Origin: Fredericiella sp038205395
Lineage (GTDB): Bacteria; Chloroflexota; Anaerolineae; Caldilineales; Caldilineaceae
Length of the DNA: 58,563 bases
Assembly: GCA_038205395.1 (NCBI GenBank)
Contig: JBBRBX010000020.1
Location: forward strand, 1 to 58,563
Direction of reading: 5' to 3'
Position 1 is the stretch's first letter. Each line of letters begins with the position of its first letter. Below, piece by piece: positions 8,175 through 16,158 of this stretch. Under the pieces are notes generated by a model that worked only from the letters and a program-made list of their open reading frames with translations, was not told the DNA's origin and made no database searches. Made by a program: the position numbers and the translations under genes.

Positions 8175-9430
8175 GACATATTCTCCAGAGTAGTTGTATC
8201 GCCGCCGGCTGCAGCGGCCGTCACAGCGGGCGGCGCAGCGCTGAGCTGTTTGCCTGCACCCGTGGCTTCCATGACACCGGTCACTGTAGCCACCGGAGCG
8301 ATAGGTGTCCACGCGTCTCCAGCCGCAGTGAGTCCCGCTACGCGCGACGTTTCTTCATTGGTGCGGTTGACCAGATAAGCCACCGCCGCGATGGCAAGCA
8401 GCGCTAAAAAGGCTGCCAGCAGCAGATCGCGCCAGCCGTCACCGCCAAAGGGGCCGCTCGCTGTGCGGTCAAGCAAAAAGAAATAGAGGCCGGTCAAGAA
8501 TGCTGCCAGCCCCACACCAGCCGGCAGATAATAAGCCGGCGTCTGTTCAAAGCGCGCCTGGCCTAAGAAGTAGCCCAGCACGCCGCCAAAGCTGGCAAAC
8601 CCCATGGCGTTGATAACCATGCGGATTGAGCCTATGTCCAGGTCCACGCCGCCGTGCTGCAAAACATAGAGAAAATTGACTACAGTCGCCACGCCTAGCG
8701 CTGCCGCCATGCCGTAGATGATGCCATCCAGCCGCTCGTCAAATTCAGGCGTAGCATAGACAACCACCCGCACGGCAGCATAGACAATGCCCATACTGAG
8801 CGCTCCGACCAGCAGCACCTCGCCCAGCAGTTGCCCCCACCAGGTCACGTACAGCCAGCTATCCACCTGGTAAAGTCCCTGTACAACAGCCGGGTAAAGC
8901 GCCGCCGTCAGCAGCAGTGCCACGGCATAGACCGCCAGCACCACGCGTTTCGGTTCCGGCTCACGCTCGTCCAAACGATAGGAGATGACCAGCCAGAGCA
9001 GGGCAGGGACAACGCTGAACAGCAGTCCCAACGTGATCAGCCCGCCCTCATTCAAGTTGTCGCCGATGTCGGGCAGCAGCCAGTTAAAAAACGCCACAAA
9101 CGCCAGCAGGCCAAGCAGCGCCCAGAGTGCAGCGCGCCACATACCCGGCCGTTCGCCCACGCGGCGTGCGCCGGTGGCTGGATTGGGATCCGGATTGACA
9201 TCTGGATTGGCATCTGGATTGGCATCTGGATTAATATCTGGATAGACGCCAGGCAAATTGGTTGTTTGCACAACTCCTCCTTGTCGGTAAATGTTTGTTG
9301 CTTGTTTCTGATTGCTTCTGTCTAAAATGCTGTCTGAACTGCCGCCTGAACTGCCGCCCGGCATACCGGTCACACTTGCAGGCCATTTCGTTTGACACTG
9401 ATCTCTACTCAGAGTAACATCTGGCTGCAA
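8171..9430 (-). CDS. PrsW-like polytopic membrane protein, catalytic residues apparently degenerate
   Basis: Up to 419 residues. The start is uncertain: TTG at 9430 gives this length and ATG at 9364 shortens it by 22; neither has a good ribosome binding site. Residues about 64-85 are an Asn-Pro-Asp repeat encoded by a 12-bp tandem repeat. About eight membrane helices follow. DEREPEPKR (about 154-162) and FDERLDGIIYGMAAALG (about 230-246) are characteristic of PrsW/M82 glutamic intramembrane proteases. The Glu-Asn after the latter motif is replaced by Val-Asn and the usual His before the GGxxGYF motif is replaced by Met, so activity may be lost. First gene of the operon with the anchored protein and the S1C protease. 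Confidence 0.75.
   Translation of the reverse strand: MQPDVTLSRDQCQTKWPASVTGMPGGSSGGSSDSILDRSNQKQATNIYRQGGVVQTTNLPGVYPDINPDANPDANPDVNPDPNPATGARRVGERPGMWRAALWALLGLLAFVAFFNWLLPDIGDNLNEGGLITLGLLFSVVPALLWLVISYRLDEREPEPKRVVLAVYAVALLLTAALYPAVVQGLYQVDSWLYVTWWGQLLGEVLLVGALSMGIVYAAVRVVVYATPEFDERLDGIIYGMAAALGVATVVNFLYVLQHGGVDLDIGSIRMVINAMGFASFGGVLGYFLGQARFEQTPAYYLPAGVGLAAFLTGLYFFLLDRTASGPFGGDGWRDLLLAAFLALLAIAAVAYLVNRTNEETSRVAGLTAAGDAWTPIAPVATVTGVMEATGAGKQLSAAPPAVTAAAAGGDTTTLENMS
9181..9245. repeat. 12-bp tandem repeat in the PrsW-like gene
   Basis: About five imperfect copies of a 12-bp unit (GGATTGGCATCT and variants) lie in tandem. They encode NPDANPDANPDV-type repeats in the N-terminal cytoplasmic linker of the PrsW-like protein. 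The unit is a multiple of three, so copy-number change would keep the frame. Confidence 0.85.
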
Positions 9431-9460
9431 ACATGAAAGATGCAGTGACGTCTAAAAAAC

Positions 9461-9480
9461 GCTAGAAAGCGCTAGAAAGC
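9461..9480. repeat. perfect 10-bp tandem duplication upstream of rnd
   Basis: GCTAGAAAGC occurs twice without spacing, six bases before the RNase D start codon and between two divergent genes. It may be an operator half-site pair or a chance duplication. Confidence 0.5.
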
Positions 9481-9486
9481 CACCGG

Positions 9487-10683
9487 ATGGCCGCACAACT
9501 TGGCAGCAGCCCTGTTCTTGTCTCTTCACCCAAATCTTACGCTCAGATGCTGGAGCATCTCCGCGAACACCGCCTTGTGGCGCTGGATACGGAGAGTGAC
9601 AGTCTCTATAGATATTATCCAAAGATCTGTCTGATTCAACTATCGGTTGGTGGCCGCGATGACAATAGCGACCCTGCCGGCATAATCGACTATCTTGTCG
9701 ACCCCCTGCGTTTGCCCGATTTGGCGGAATTGGGTGCGGCGCTGAATGCGCCGGACGTTGAAGTCATCATGCATGCGGCTGAGAATGATATGCTGCTGCT
9801 CTATCGTAATTTTGGCTTCACCTTCCCTCAAATTTTTGACACCCAGTTGGCAGCCCGCATTCTTGGTTGGAAACAGGTCGGCCTGGCCGCCATTCTGGAA
9901 GCGCAGTTTGGCATTGTCAGTGACAAGCGCATGCAGCGCACCAATTGGGGCAAACGTCCGCTGACGCCGGAACAGATTACCTATGCGCAGATGGACACCC
10001 ACTATCTGCCGTCGCTGCGCGCGCATTTGATCGCAGAACTGCAGCAGCGCAAGCGTTGGGAAGAGGCGCTGGGCGCCTTTGTGCAGCTCAGCCGCATCGA
10101 CTACAGCACTCGCCCGCTGGAGGAGCGCACCTTTTGGAGTATGAAGGCGACGCGCGAGGTAGACGCCAACCGGCTCAACGTGCTCGAAGCGCTGTGGCAG
10201 TGGCGTGAAGCGGAAGCCCGCCACCAAAATCGCCCACCCTTCAAAATCGCGGGAGACCGTGTGCTGGTTGAACTGGCTGCACAACTGCCGACCTCTACCT
10301 CTATGCTCCATCATATCTCCGATCTGAGCGCCAATCAGGTCGAACGCTATGGGACGGCAATGTTGCGCGCTTTGCAGGAGGGCCAGCGCCATCCGCAGCC
10401 GCAGCCGCCAGAGTATGAAGCTCGGCCTGAGCTGGCGCTGGACAAGGCTACGCTGGCGCGTTTTGACGCCTTGCGCAAGTGGCGCAGCGAAACCGCCCAT
10501 CAGCGCGACGTGCAGCCCGATATTGTTCTGCCCAACAGCACACTGCTTACCATCGCCCAACATAACCCCACATCGATAGAAGAATTGGCGCTGATCCCGG
10601 AGTTAGGTGACTGGAAGGTCCAAACCTACGGACCACTCATTTTGGCCACGATTCATGCGCAGCCATCTCGTCGCGGCCAGTGA
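9487..10683 (+). CDS. rnd: ribonuclease D (DEDDy 3'-5' exonuclease with HRDC domains)
   Basis: The protein has 398 residues, close to the family length. The three exonuclease motifs are present: Exo I DTESDS (about residues 35-40), Exo II HAAENDM with its Asp, and Exo III YAQMDTHYL with the Y-x3-D of the DEDDy class. After about residue 215 two helical segments (about 215-295 and 315-395) have the look of HRDC domains. RNase D trims structured RNA 3' ends, including tRNA precursors. It is divergent from the PrsW-like operon, with only about 56 bp between them, and is not obviously in an operon with the lipoprotein gene downstream. No strong ribosome binding site precedes the ATG. Confidence 0.93.
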   Translation: MAAQLGSSPVLVSSPKSYAQMLEHLREHRLVALDTESDSLYRYYPKICLIQLSVGGRDDNSDPAGIIDYLVDPLRLPDLAELGAALNAPDVEVIMHAAENDMLLLYRNFGFTFPQIFDTQLAARILGWKQVGLAAILEAQFGIVSDKRMQRTNWGKRPLTPEQITYAQMDTHYLPSLRAHLIAELQQRKRWEEALGAFVQLSRIDYSTRPLEERTFWSMKATREVDANRLNVLEALWQWREAEARHQNRPPFKIAGDRVLVELAAQLPTSTSMLHHISDLSANQVERYGTAMLRALQEGQRHPQPQPPEYEARPELALDKATLARFDALRKWRSETAHQRDVQPDIVLPNSTLLTIAQHNPTSIEELALIPELGDWKVQTYGPLILATIHAQPSRRGQ

Positions 10684-10864
10684 CGACTGCTTGAACGGCC
10701 CCTGTATGCCGCCATTTTAATTGATCCTGGCGTCTGCGCAACCTGCACGGCAGCCAACCTGCTCTCGGAACCTGGGCTACCCTTCCTGTGGTTTACTATA
10801 GAGAGACGTGCTCCACGTGAGAGATCGGATTCAAAAGCTGTACGGCTTTTTACATAAAAGGGGG

Positions 10865-13800
10865 ATGACCGTGATCGGACTTCGATGGCAGAGTAGGGGT
10901 GGAAACGGGTGGCGGACGCTGCGTGTGGCGGTGCTGGCGCTGGCTTTCCTCATGGCCGGCTGCAATGCTGCTCAGGAAACCACCAGCCCTGCGGCGCAAG
11001 CCACCGTCGACGCCCTTGCGGCAGCCAATGCCCAGTTGTCCACGCAGGTGGCGGAACTGTCGGTGGCGGCGGGCACACCTGCGCCTGTAGCGGCGACCGC
11101 CACTGCACCGCAAGCTGCTGCACCCGCCGCTGCACCTGCCACCGTTGCACCTGCCACCGTTGCACCTGCCACCGTTGTACCTGCCACCGTTGCACCCCCC
11201 GTTGTTGCGCCTGCCGCTGTTGTGCCTGCCGCTGTTGTGCCCACTGCCGTATCCAGCGGCGACGGTACGCTGCCGAGAGGTGTGATTGAGGTCAATCTGG
11301 CGCCCGCCGGTGAAACGCTCTACGACCTGCGTCTCGACCGCGCAACCAACCACATTTTCGTCACCGACAGCGCCAATCAACTGCATGTACTCGACGCCAC
11401 CACCTATCTGCCCCAGGCCGTGTTGCCCTATGGCGGCTGGCTGCAGCTCGACAGCGAGCACAACCGGCTGTATGTCTACAGACCCTACATCAGCGAAGGC
11501 GAGGAGAGTGTTATCCACGTCATCGATACGGCGACACTGCGCGAAATCGGCACAGTGCCTGGGCGCGCACTGGCTGTTGACCCACAGCACAATCGCCTGT
11601 TTGTCGGCGAACCGTACAGCATCAATACGCAGGACAACGCGCCGGGTGTGCGCATTCTGGATGGGGCTACGCTGCAGCAGACGACAGTCTTTACGCAGAG
11701 CGGCGAGCCTGTCTACAACCCCCTGCGCAACGAGCTGCTGATCTCCGCTTATACTGTCTACAGCGCCGACCCGGAGAACGGAAAGATGACAGGCGATCTG
11801 TTCCCCGAATTGACCGACGTAGGCGAAAACGGCTTTTTGTGGTGCAACGGCTGTCTGTGGGTGGACGATGTCCAGTTTCACCCTGACGAGCAGTTGGTCT
11901 CCATTGCCATCAATGCCCATTGCACGGGCAAAGGCTGTGGCAGGATCGCCGATCCCCGCTTTTTTGATGCCGCCTCCATGCAGGAGATCACCCCTGCCCT
12001 GGCTCCTCAACTGCAGGCGGATTGCGGCAGCCAGAGCAGCGCTGCCGGTGTGGTGGATGGGCGGCGTTTTGTCAATGCCGTGTACGACCGCTATGTTGTT
12101 TACAACAATGTCCTGGTTACCGGCGAACAGGGCGAGCGCATCACACAGCGCGACGGTCTGCGCATCGATTATATCAACCCCCGCACCGGTCAGGGCTATC
12201 TCTATGACGGCACAGTCGTGGATCTGGCGACGCTGACGCCGGTGGGCCGTTGGCCGGCTGCCTGCCTCTTTGCCGACGAGGCGCAGAGTGGTCTGCTCTT
12301 TGGCCGGCGCAGCGGCAGCCTCTACGTCATTGCGGAGCGCGGCGGGCAGCCTGCTCTGCCGGAGCAACCCCTGCCGGCTGTGCCTTCCACCCAGTGGCCG
12401 ATTCGCCAACTGGCGGTGTCGCCCAACTTCGCCGCCGACAGCACACTGTTGGCCGTCAACGGCGAAGGCATCTATCGCTCCACCGATGGTGGGCAGCGCT
12501 GGCTGCGGCTGCATGGCGGCCTGCCGGAAGGGCAAGGCAGCAACTGGATCGTTGCCTTCTCCCCCACTTATGCGAGTGACAAGACGATTTTCGCCGGCGG
12601 CGACCGCGGCGAATTTTGGGGCGAAGGTGTCTGGCGCTCGCAGGATGGTGGCGACAACTGGCAGGCAGCGTGGGGCGGCCTCGAGCAGCGCCGCATCCAC
12701 CAGTTCTTCTTTGCGCCGGAGTTTGCCTCCAGCCGGACGCTGGTCGTCGAGGCAGCCTTTTATGACGTAGAGAGCGGGCAGTCCGGCGATTCGTACCAGC
12801 AGTCTACGGACGGCGGTGTGCAGTGGACGTTGGTGGTGACCGGTAATGTGTCCGGCGCAGAAGGCAGCAGCCTACTGCCGCCGGTGAGTGAACTGCTGCC
12901 GGGGTATGTCGCGCCGGCTGCACTGCCTGTGCGGCTGGCGAGCCTGGAGGACAGCCTGCAGGTGACGATTGACGGCTCAACCTGGATAACGCCGGCGCTG
13001 AAGCTGGCGGAAGGCGACGTCTTCTTTGCGCTGCTGCCTGCCCCCGCCTATCCCAGCGATCGCACAATCTTTGCCGTGGCCCAGCGCAGTCTATGGCGCA
13101 GCATTGACAACGGCGCCACCTGGTCTAGTTGGGATGATGCGCGGGCTGCTGCCCTGGACGACACCAACGGGATGCGCGCGGCGGCCATTGCAGCGGTGGC
13201 TGGGGGTGGCTCCCGCCTGTTTGCCGGTACGGCGGATGGCCAGGTTTGGGCGCTTGACCCGGCCCAGATGGCCTGGAAGGCGGCGCCTGCACCGGTTGCC
13301 GCAGCACAAGGGCCGTCACCGCTGGCCACGCCCACCCCTGCACCGGCGGCAGCCGCACCCGCCGTGGCGCAGGCGGCTGTTACAGCCACTACCGCTGCCG
13401 CCGTCACTGCTGCCGTCACTGCCGGCGCAGCGGTGACGGCAGCCACGGAGCCGGCACAGGGGACGGCAACGCAGGAGGCTGCGTCGCCCAGCGTCGCTGC
13501 TGCCGTCCCAAGCCCCACGCCGGCCATCACTGCCGAACCACTGGCAGGCGAACCGCCCACCGGTCTGTTCCGCCCGCAAGGGTCCCTGAGTCTGGTCTGG
13601 GAGAACAACCCACGCGCCCAGCAGGAGCTGGGCTGGGCGCGCCAGGAACAGCCCGCCAACACGGGCGGTGCCCTGCAGCGTTTTGAGAATGGGGTGATGG
13701 TGTGGCGAGAGGACACGCAGCAGATATTTGTCTTTTTTAACGACGGCACATGGCAGTCCTTCAGCGACACCTTTCAAGAGGGCGACCGCGAAAGCGATCC

Positions 13801-14020
13801 CAGCTTTGCACCGCCGCCCGGCGGGCAGCAGCCCATTCGCGGCTTTGGCAAAGTCTGGCGTGAGCACGATGCGCTGCGCGACAAACTGGGCTGGGCGCTG
13901 GCCAAGGAGCAGTCTCAGCCGGCCGAGGTGCATCTTTTTGAGCGTGGGGTGATGCTGCGTTATGGCGCGCAGTTGTTTATTGTCGTGGGCGCTGAAACGG
14001 ATCGCGGCACATGGTATTGA
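10865..14020 (+). CDS. large lipoprotein with beta-propeller and BNR/sortilin-type repeats
   Basis: The frame is open from GTG at 10808, but ATG at 10865 has AAAGGGGG beside it and yields a good lipoprotein signal with Cys33 in FLMAGC. The protein has about 1051 residues. Residues 60-140 form an Ala/Pro/Val/Thr linker made by 15-bp repeats. Residues about 145-520 look like a YVTN-type propeller (LRLDRATNHIFVTD, LHVIDTATL-like strands). Residues about 530-820 have BNR-type Asp-box repeats (STDGGQRW, SQDGGDNW, STDGGVQW, SIDNGATW). A second low-complexity linker is followed by two copies of an LGW module (about 900-1045: QQELGWARQEQ and RDKLGWALAKE). It is probably anchored on the outer face of the membrane, and the ligand is unknown. 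The downstream glutaredoxin gene overlaps it by 10 bp. Confidence 0.85.
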   Translation: MTVIGLRWQSRGGNGWRTLRVAVLALAFLMAGCNAAQETTSPAAQATVDALAAANAQLSTQVAELSVAAGTPAPVAATATAPQAAAPAAAPATVAPATVAPATVVPATVAPPVVAPAAVVPAAVVPTAVSSGDGTLPRGVIEVNLAPAGETLYDLRLDRATNHIFVTDSANQLHVLDATTYLPQAVLPYGGWLQLDSEHNRLYVYRPYISEGEESVIHVIDTATLREIGTVPGRALAVDPQHNRLFVGEPYSINTQDNAPGVRILDGATLQQTTVFTQSGEPVYNPLRNELLISAYTVYSADPENGKMTGDLFPELTDVGENGFLWCNGCLWVDDVQFHPDEQLVSIAINAHCTGKGCGRIADPRFFDAASMQEITPALAPQLQADCGSQSSAAGVVDGRRFVNAVYDRYVVYNNVLVTGEQGERITQRDGLRIDYINPRTGQGYLYDGTVVDLATLTPVGRWPAACLFADEAQSGLLFGRRSGSLYVIAERGGQPALPEQPLPAVPSTQWPIRQLAVSPNFAADSTLLAVNGEGIYRSTDGGQRWLRLHGGLPEGQGSNWIVAFSPTYASDKTIFAGGDRGEFWGEGVWRSQDGGDNWQAAWGGLEQRRIHQFFFAPEFASSRTLVVEAAFYDVESGQSGDSYQQSTDGGVQWTLVVTGNVSGAEGSSLLPPVSELLPGYVAPAALPVRLASLEDSLQVTIDGSTWITPALKLAEGDVFFALLPAPAYPSDRTIFAVAQRSLWRSIDNGATWSSWDDARAAALDDTNGMRAAAIAAVAGGGSRLFAGTADGQVWALDPAQMAWKAAPAPVAAAQGPSPLATPTPAPAAAAPAVAQAAVTATTAAAVTAAVTAGAAVTAATEPAQGTATQEAASPSVAAAVPSPTPAITAEPLAGEPPTGLFRPQGSLSLVWENNPRAQQELGWARQEQPANTGGALQRFENGVMVWREDTQQIFVFFNDGTWQSFSDTFQEGDRESDPSFAPPPGGQQPIRGFGKVWREHDALRDKLGWALAKEQSQPAEVHLFERGVMLRYGAQLFIVVGAETDRGTWY
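11132..11196. repeat. 15-bp tandem repeat encoding APATV units
   Basis: About four near-perfect copies of GCACCTGCCACCGTT lie in tandem, followed to about 11240 by diverged copies. They encode the APATV/PAAVV linker of the lipoprotein after its lipobox. The unit keeps the frame, so linker length can vary by slippage. Confidence 0.85.
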
Positions 14021-14244
14021 TCTACACAACATCATTGTGCGCTGACTGTTGGCGGCTCAAGAAGGTGCTGGAGGCGCTGCAGGTTCCTTACCAGGCAATC
14101 GACATCAATTTGGATGAAGAGGGTTACGATGATCTGCTGCGTCTGTCGCCCGGCCCGCCGCGTGTGCCCACCGTCGTGCTGGCGGACGGCACAGTGCTCG
14201 TGGAGCCGGATGTCGTGACGATGGCCGCGCGATTGAGTGGATAA
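14011..14244 (+). CDS. mini-glutaredoxin / mycoredoxin-like thiol protein
   Basis: The protein has 77 residues with a thioredoxin fold signature: beta strand VLIYTTS, active-site CADC at about residues 10-13, and the cis-Pro loop VPTVVL near residue 50. Length and motif fit glutaredoxin-like NrdH/mycoredoxin proteins, which reduce disulfides or mixed disulfides of small thiols. The CxDC motif is less common than CPYC or CGYC. The ATG overlaps the end of the lipoprotein gene by 10 bp in another frame, so the two are probably cotranscribed and coupled. Confidence 0.87.
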   Translation: MVLIYTTSLCADCWRLKKVLEALQVPYQAIDINLDEEGYDDLLRLSPGPPRVPTVVLADGTVLVEPDVVTMAARLSG

Positions 14245-14324
14245 GTGTATTTTGGTATATTCCACCACAATTTGTGGAGTCGTGACAAGACTATTTCTCT
14301 TTATTTCTTATAGACAAATCACAT

Positions 14325-14807
14325 TTAGGTGGCACAATTGCACGCTCGAGTAGACTGGAGGTTTGTGCCAAGTTCAATTGATTTGTCTATTAGCTCATCG
14401 AGCAGTTCGTTTGACAGCAGTATGCGGAGGCCCAAGTTTTTTTGAATAGCTTCGCGCACATCTATCATGTGCTTGCGATCAAGGCTAACAAGACAAGCAA
14501 CCTTAGCTTTTTTGGCAGCAGCTAGATGAGGAGCATCTTTGATAACTGTATAAGGTAGGGCGGCCAAAACCTCTTCTTTGGTAGGTTCTACTAGTTCAAT
14601 AGCGAGAATTTCTCTCAGAGCTTTAAACTTGCCCAGCACCTCAACATTTTTGAGCGAAATATTTTTCTCTACCTCTTGTAGAACAAGCGCATTGGCGACA
14701 AGAACAATTTTACCTTGCAGGGCATAGCGAAGCAGTTCTCTTGATGCGCCGGTAGTTGAAAGGATGGCCGAAAAAAGAACGCTTGCATCAATAAATATTT
14801 TTTCCAT
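14325..14807 (-). CDS. PIN-domain ribonuclease toxin
   Basis: The protein has 160 residues. The PIN-domain acidic residues are recognisable: Asp7 in IFIDASVLF, Glu in LQEVEKN (about residue 46), Asp in IKDAPHLAA (about 91) and Asp in SLDRKH (about 110). PIN toxins cleave RNA with a Mg-dependent active site. The gene starts two bases after the stop of the AbrB-like antitoxin gene, the normal antitoxin-first order. The pair is more AT-rich than its neighbours, which suggests mobility. RNA target unknown. Confidence 0.88.
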   Translation of the reverse strand: MEKIFIDASVLFSAILSTTGASRELLRYALQGKIVLVANALVLQEVEKNISLKNVEVLGKFKALREILAIELVEPTKEEVLAALPYTVIKDAPHLAAAKKAKVACLVSLDRKHMIDVREAIQKNLGLRILLSNELLDELIDKSIELGTNLQSTRACNCAT

Positions 14808-14809
14808 GC

Positions 14810-15091
14810 CTACTCAGTCAAGCCGTATTTTTCTTTGACTAGTTCTCCTCGCATATCTCGACCTGATGTAATTAGTTCATCTAAATCGATCCCTTTCTCC
14901 TGAAGTGCCTGGCCGATCTGGTTCAAAAGCCGCACAGCGGCGATCTCTTGCCTGCTTATCAGAACACCTTCCTCTGTTTCCACAAAGGCAACAAAGTCTC
15001 CTTCTTGAATTCCCAATCGATCTCGAATTTCGATTGGAATTGTGACCTGCCCCTTCTTCTGCATGCGAGAAACTTTCAGGTTGCTGCTCAT
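14810..15091 (-). CDS. SpoVT/AbrB-type antitoxin
   Basis: I use the ATG at 15091, which has an excellent AGGAGGT five bases upstream. The frame extends five codons further but without support. The protein has 93 residues. The swapped-hairpin AbrB fold is seen at residues 5-45 (VSRMQKKGQVTIPIEIRDRLG, then GDFVAFVETEEGVLI). The C-terminal half is helical and would wrap the PIN toxin. Such antitoxins bind palindromic DNA in their own promoter. A promoter lies 40-70 bp upstream. Confidence 0.9.
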   Translation of the reverse strand: MSSNLKVSRMQKKGQVTIPIEIRDRLGIQEGDFVAFVETEEGVLISRQEIAAVRLLNQIGQALQEKGIDLDELITSGRDMRGELVKEKYGLTE

Positions 15092-15131
15092 TGTTACCTC
15101 CTGCATTCCGATTTTCCTACTCCATGACTTG

Positions 15132-15160
15132 ATTCTATACTATATAAGGTGACTAATCAA
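15132..15160 (-). promoter_or_regulatory. sigma70 promoter of the toxin-antitoxin operon
   Basis: Read on the minus strand: TTGATT, 17-bp spacer, TAGAAT. The spacer contains the symmetric stretch TATATAGTATA, a plausible antitoxin operator. Transcription would start about 35 bp upstream of the antitoxin ATG. Confidence 0.55.
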
Positions 15161-15398
15161 TTACACTCTGTCCGCCAAAAAATTGTGACAATTGACTGTT
15201 GCAAGACAGCGTGCACAATGCTATCTTGATAAGCGTGTTCAGCGGAAACCCGACGCAGAGCATCTTCGTGGTTGCTCTCCTGATACAAGCATTCTCACAA
15301 GTTCTCCTGCGCCGGGCGACCGTGCCGTGCACTGCGTTTTTGCAGACAGCACCAGGCCGGCTCTTTTTCATTCCTCCTTATGTGAAAGGTATCCTGCA

Positions 15399-16139
15399 AT
15401 GCGTTGTATGGGTTGTGCAAAATATGGTTCTGCCCGCATCCTGAAACTGCTGCCGGTGTTGCTGGGTCTGCTGCTGTTCGCCTTTGCACCGGGGGCCAAG
15501 GCGCAGGATGAGTCGGCTTTATATTTGCCTGCCATCCAAGGTCCGCCGCCACCCGTGCTGTATGGAACTGTAACATACGCTGGGCAGCCGATCGGCGGCA
15601 TGGCGATTGATCTGTGGCGCTACAGCAGTGCCGATCCGGTTCTGGTGGCCACGACTGTCACAGGCAGTGACGGCATCTATCGATTTGTCGACGTCCCTCG
15701 CCCCGAATCCGAGGAAGTGTACACGGCCAGATTCGATAACTACAGAGCCGGTAGCGCGTGGGACGATCGCTTTGCCGGCGGGTGCGAAACAAATTTTGAA
15801 AACGGAGAGGGCAACCCCACACGGCTTGGCGACTTTGCGATTGACAACATCTGGGAGGAAACGCCGAAGCACGATTCTACGCAGAAACTGCCCGTCACCT
15901 TCACTTGGACACATGATGTGCCGGAAGGCGGCGTATACAACGTGATAATGTACACGGTTGACGGCTACATCCACAAACAATTTATGTCCCCGGATGTAAC
16001 AGGCGCCAAGACATACACCCTGACTTCACTGCCTGAGGGTTTTTCGTACGACAAGACTTATGGTTGGAGCGTGTTGCATTTTACCGACCAAGCGGTTTGC
16101 AACTCGTTTTACACATCATATGTGACGTTTAAGAAGTAA
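15399..16139 (+). CDS. secreted protein with carboxypeptidase-regulatory-like domain
   Basis: The frame is open from 15192, but the ATG at 15399 has AAAGG upstream and starts a proper signal peptide (basic n-region, LLPVLLGLLLFAFA core, cleavage after AKA at about residue 36). The mature part has about 210 residues. Residues about 50-110 (LYGTVTYAGQPIGGMAIDLWR ... GIYRFVDVP) form a typical prealbumin-like carboxypeptidase-regulatory or SdrD-type beta sandwich. The rest is beta-rich and unassigned, with two Cys that could pair. It is divergent from the toxin-antitoxin operon and convergent with the epimerase. Function is unknown; it is probably extracellular. Confidence 0.8.
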   Translation: MRCMGCAKYGSARILKLLPVLLGLLLFAFAPGAKAQDESALYLPAIQGPPPPVLYGTVTYAGQPIGGMAIDLWRYSSADPVLVATTVTGSDGIYRFVDVPRPESEEVYTARFDNYRAGSAWDDRFAGGCETNFENGEGNPTRLGDFAIDNIWEETPKHDSTQKLPVTFTWTHDVPEGGVYNVIMYTVDGYIHKQFMSPDVTGAKTYTLTSLPEGFSYDKTYGWSVLHFTDQAVCNSFYTSYVTFKK

Positions 16140-16158
16140 ATATAAGCTGGCGCAGCAG

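Noticed and set aside
11132..11240. Repeat array that could be taken for a CRISPR
   Set aside because: Units of 15 bp are directly adjacent without unique spacers, and they encode a protein linker.
10850..12700. 616-codon open frame on the minus strand
   Set aside because: Lies antisense to the lipoprotein gene. Long shadow frames are expected at this GC, and the protein is Gln/Gly/Arg-rich without domains.
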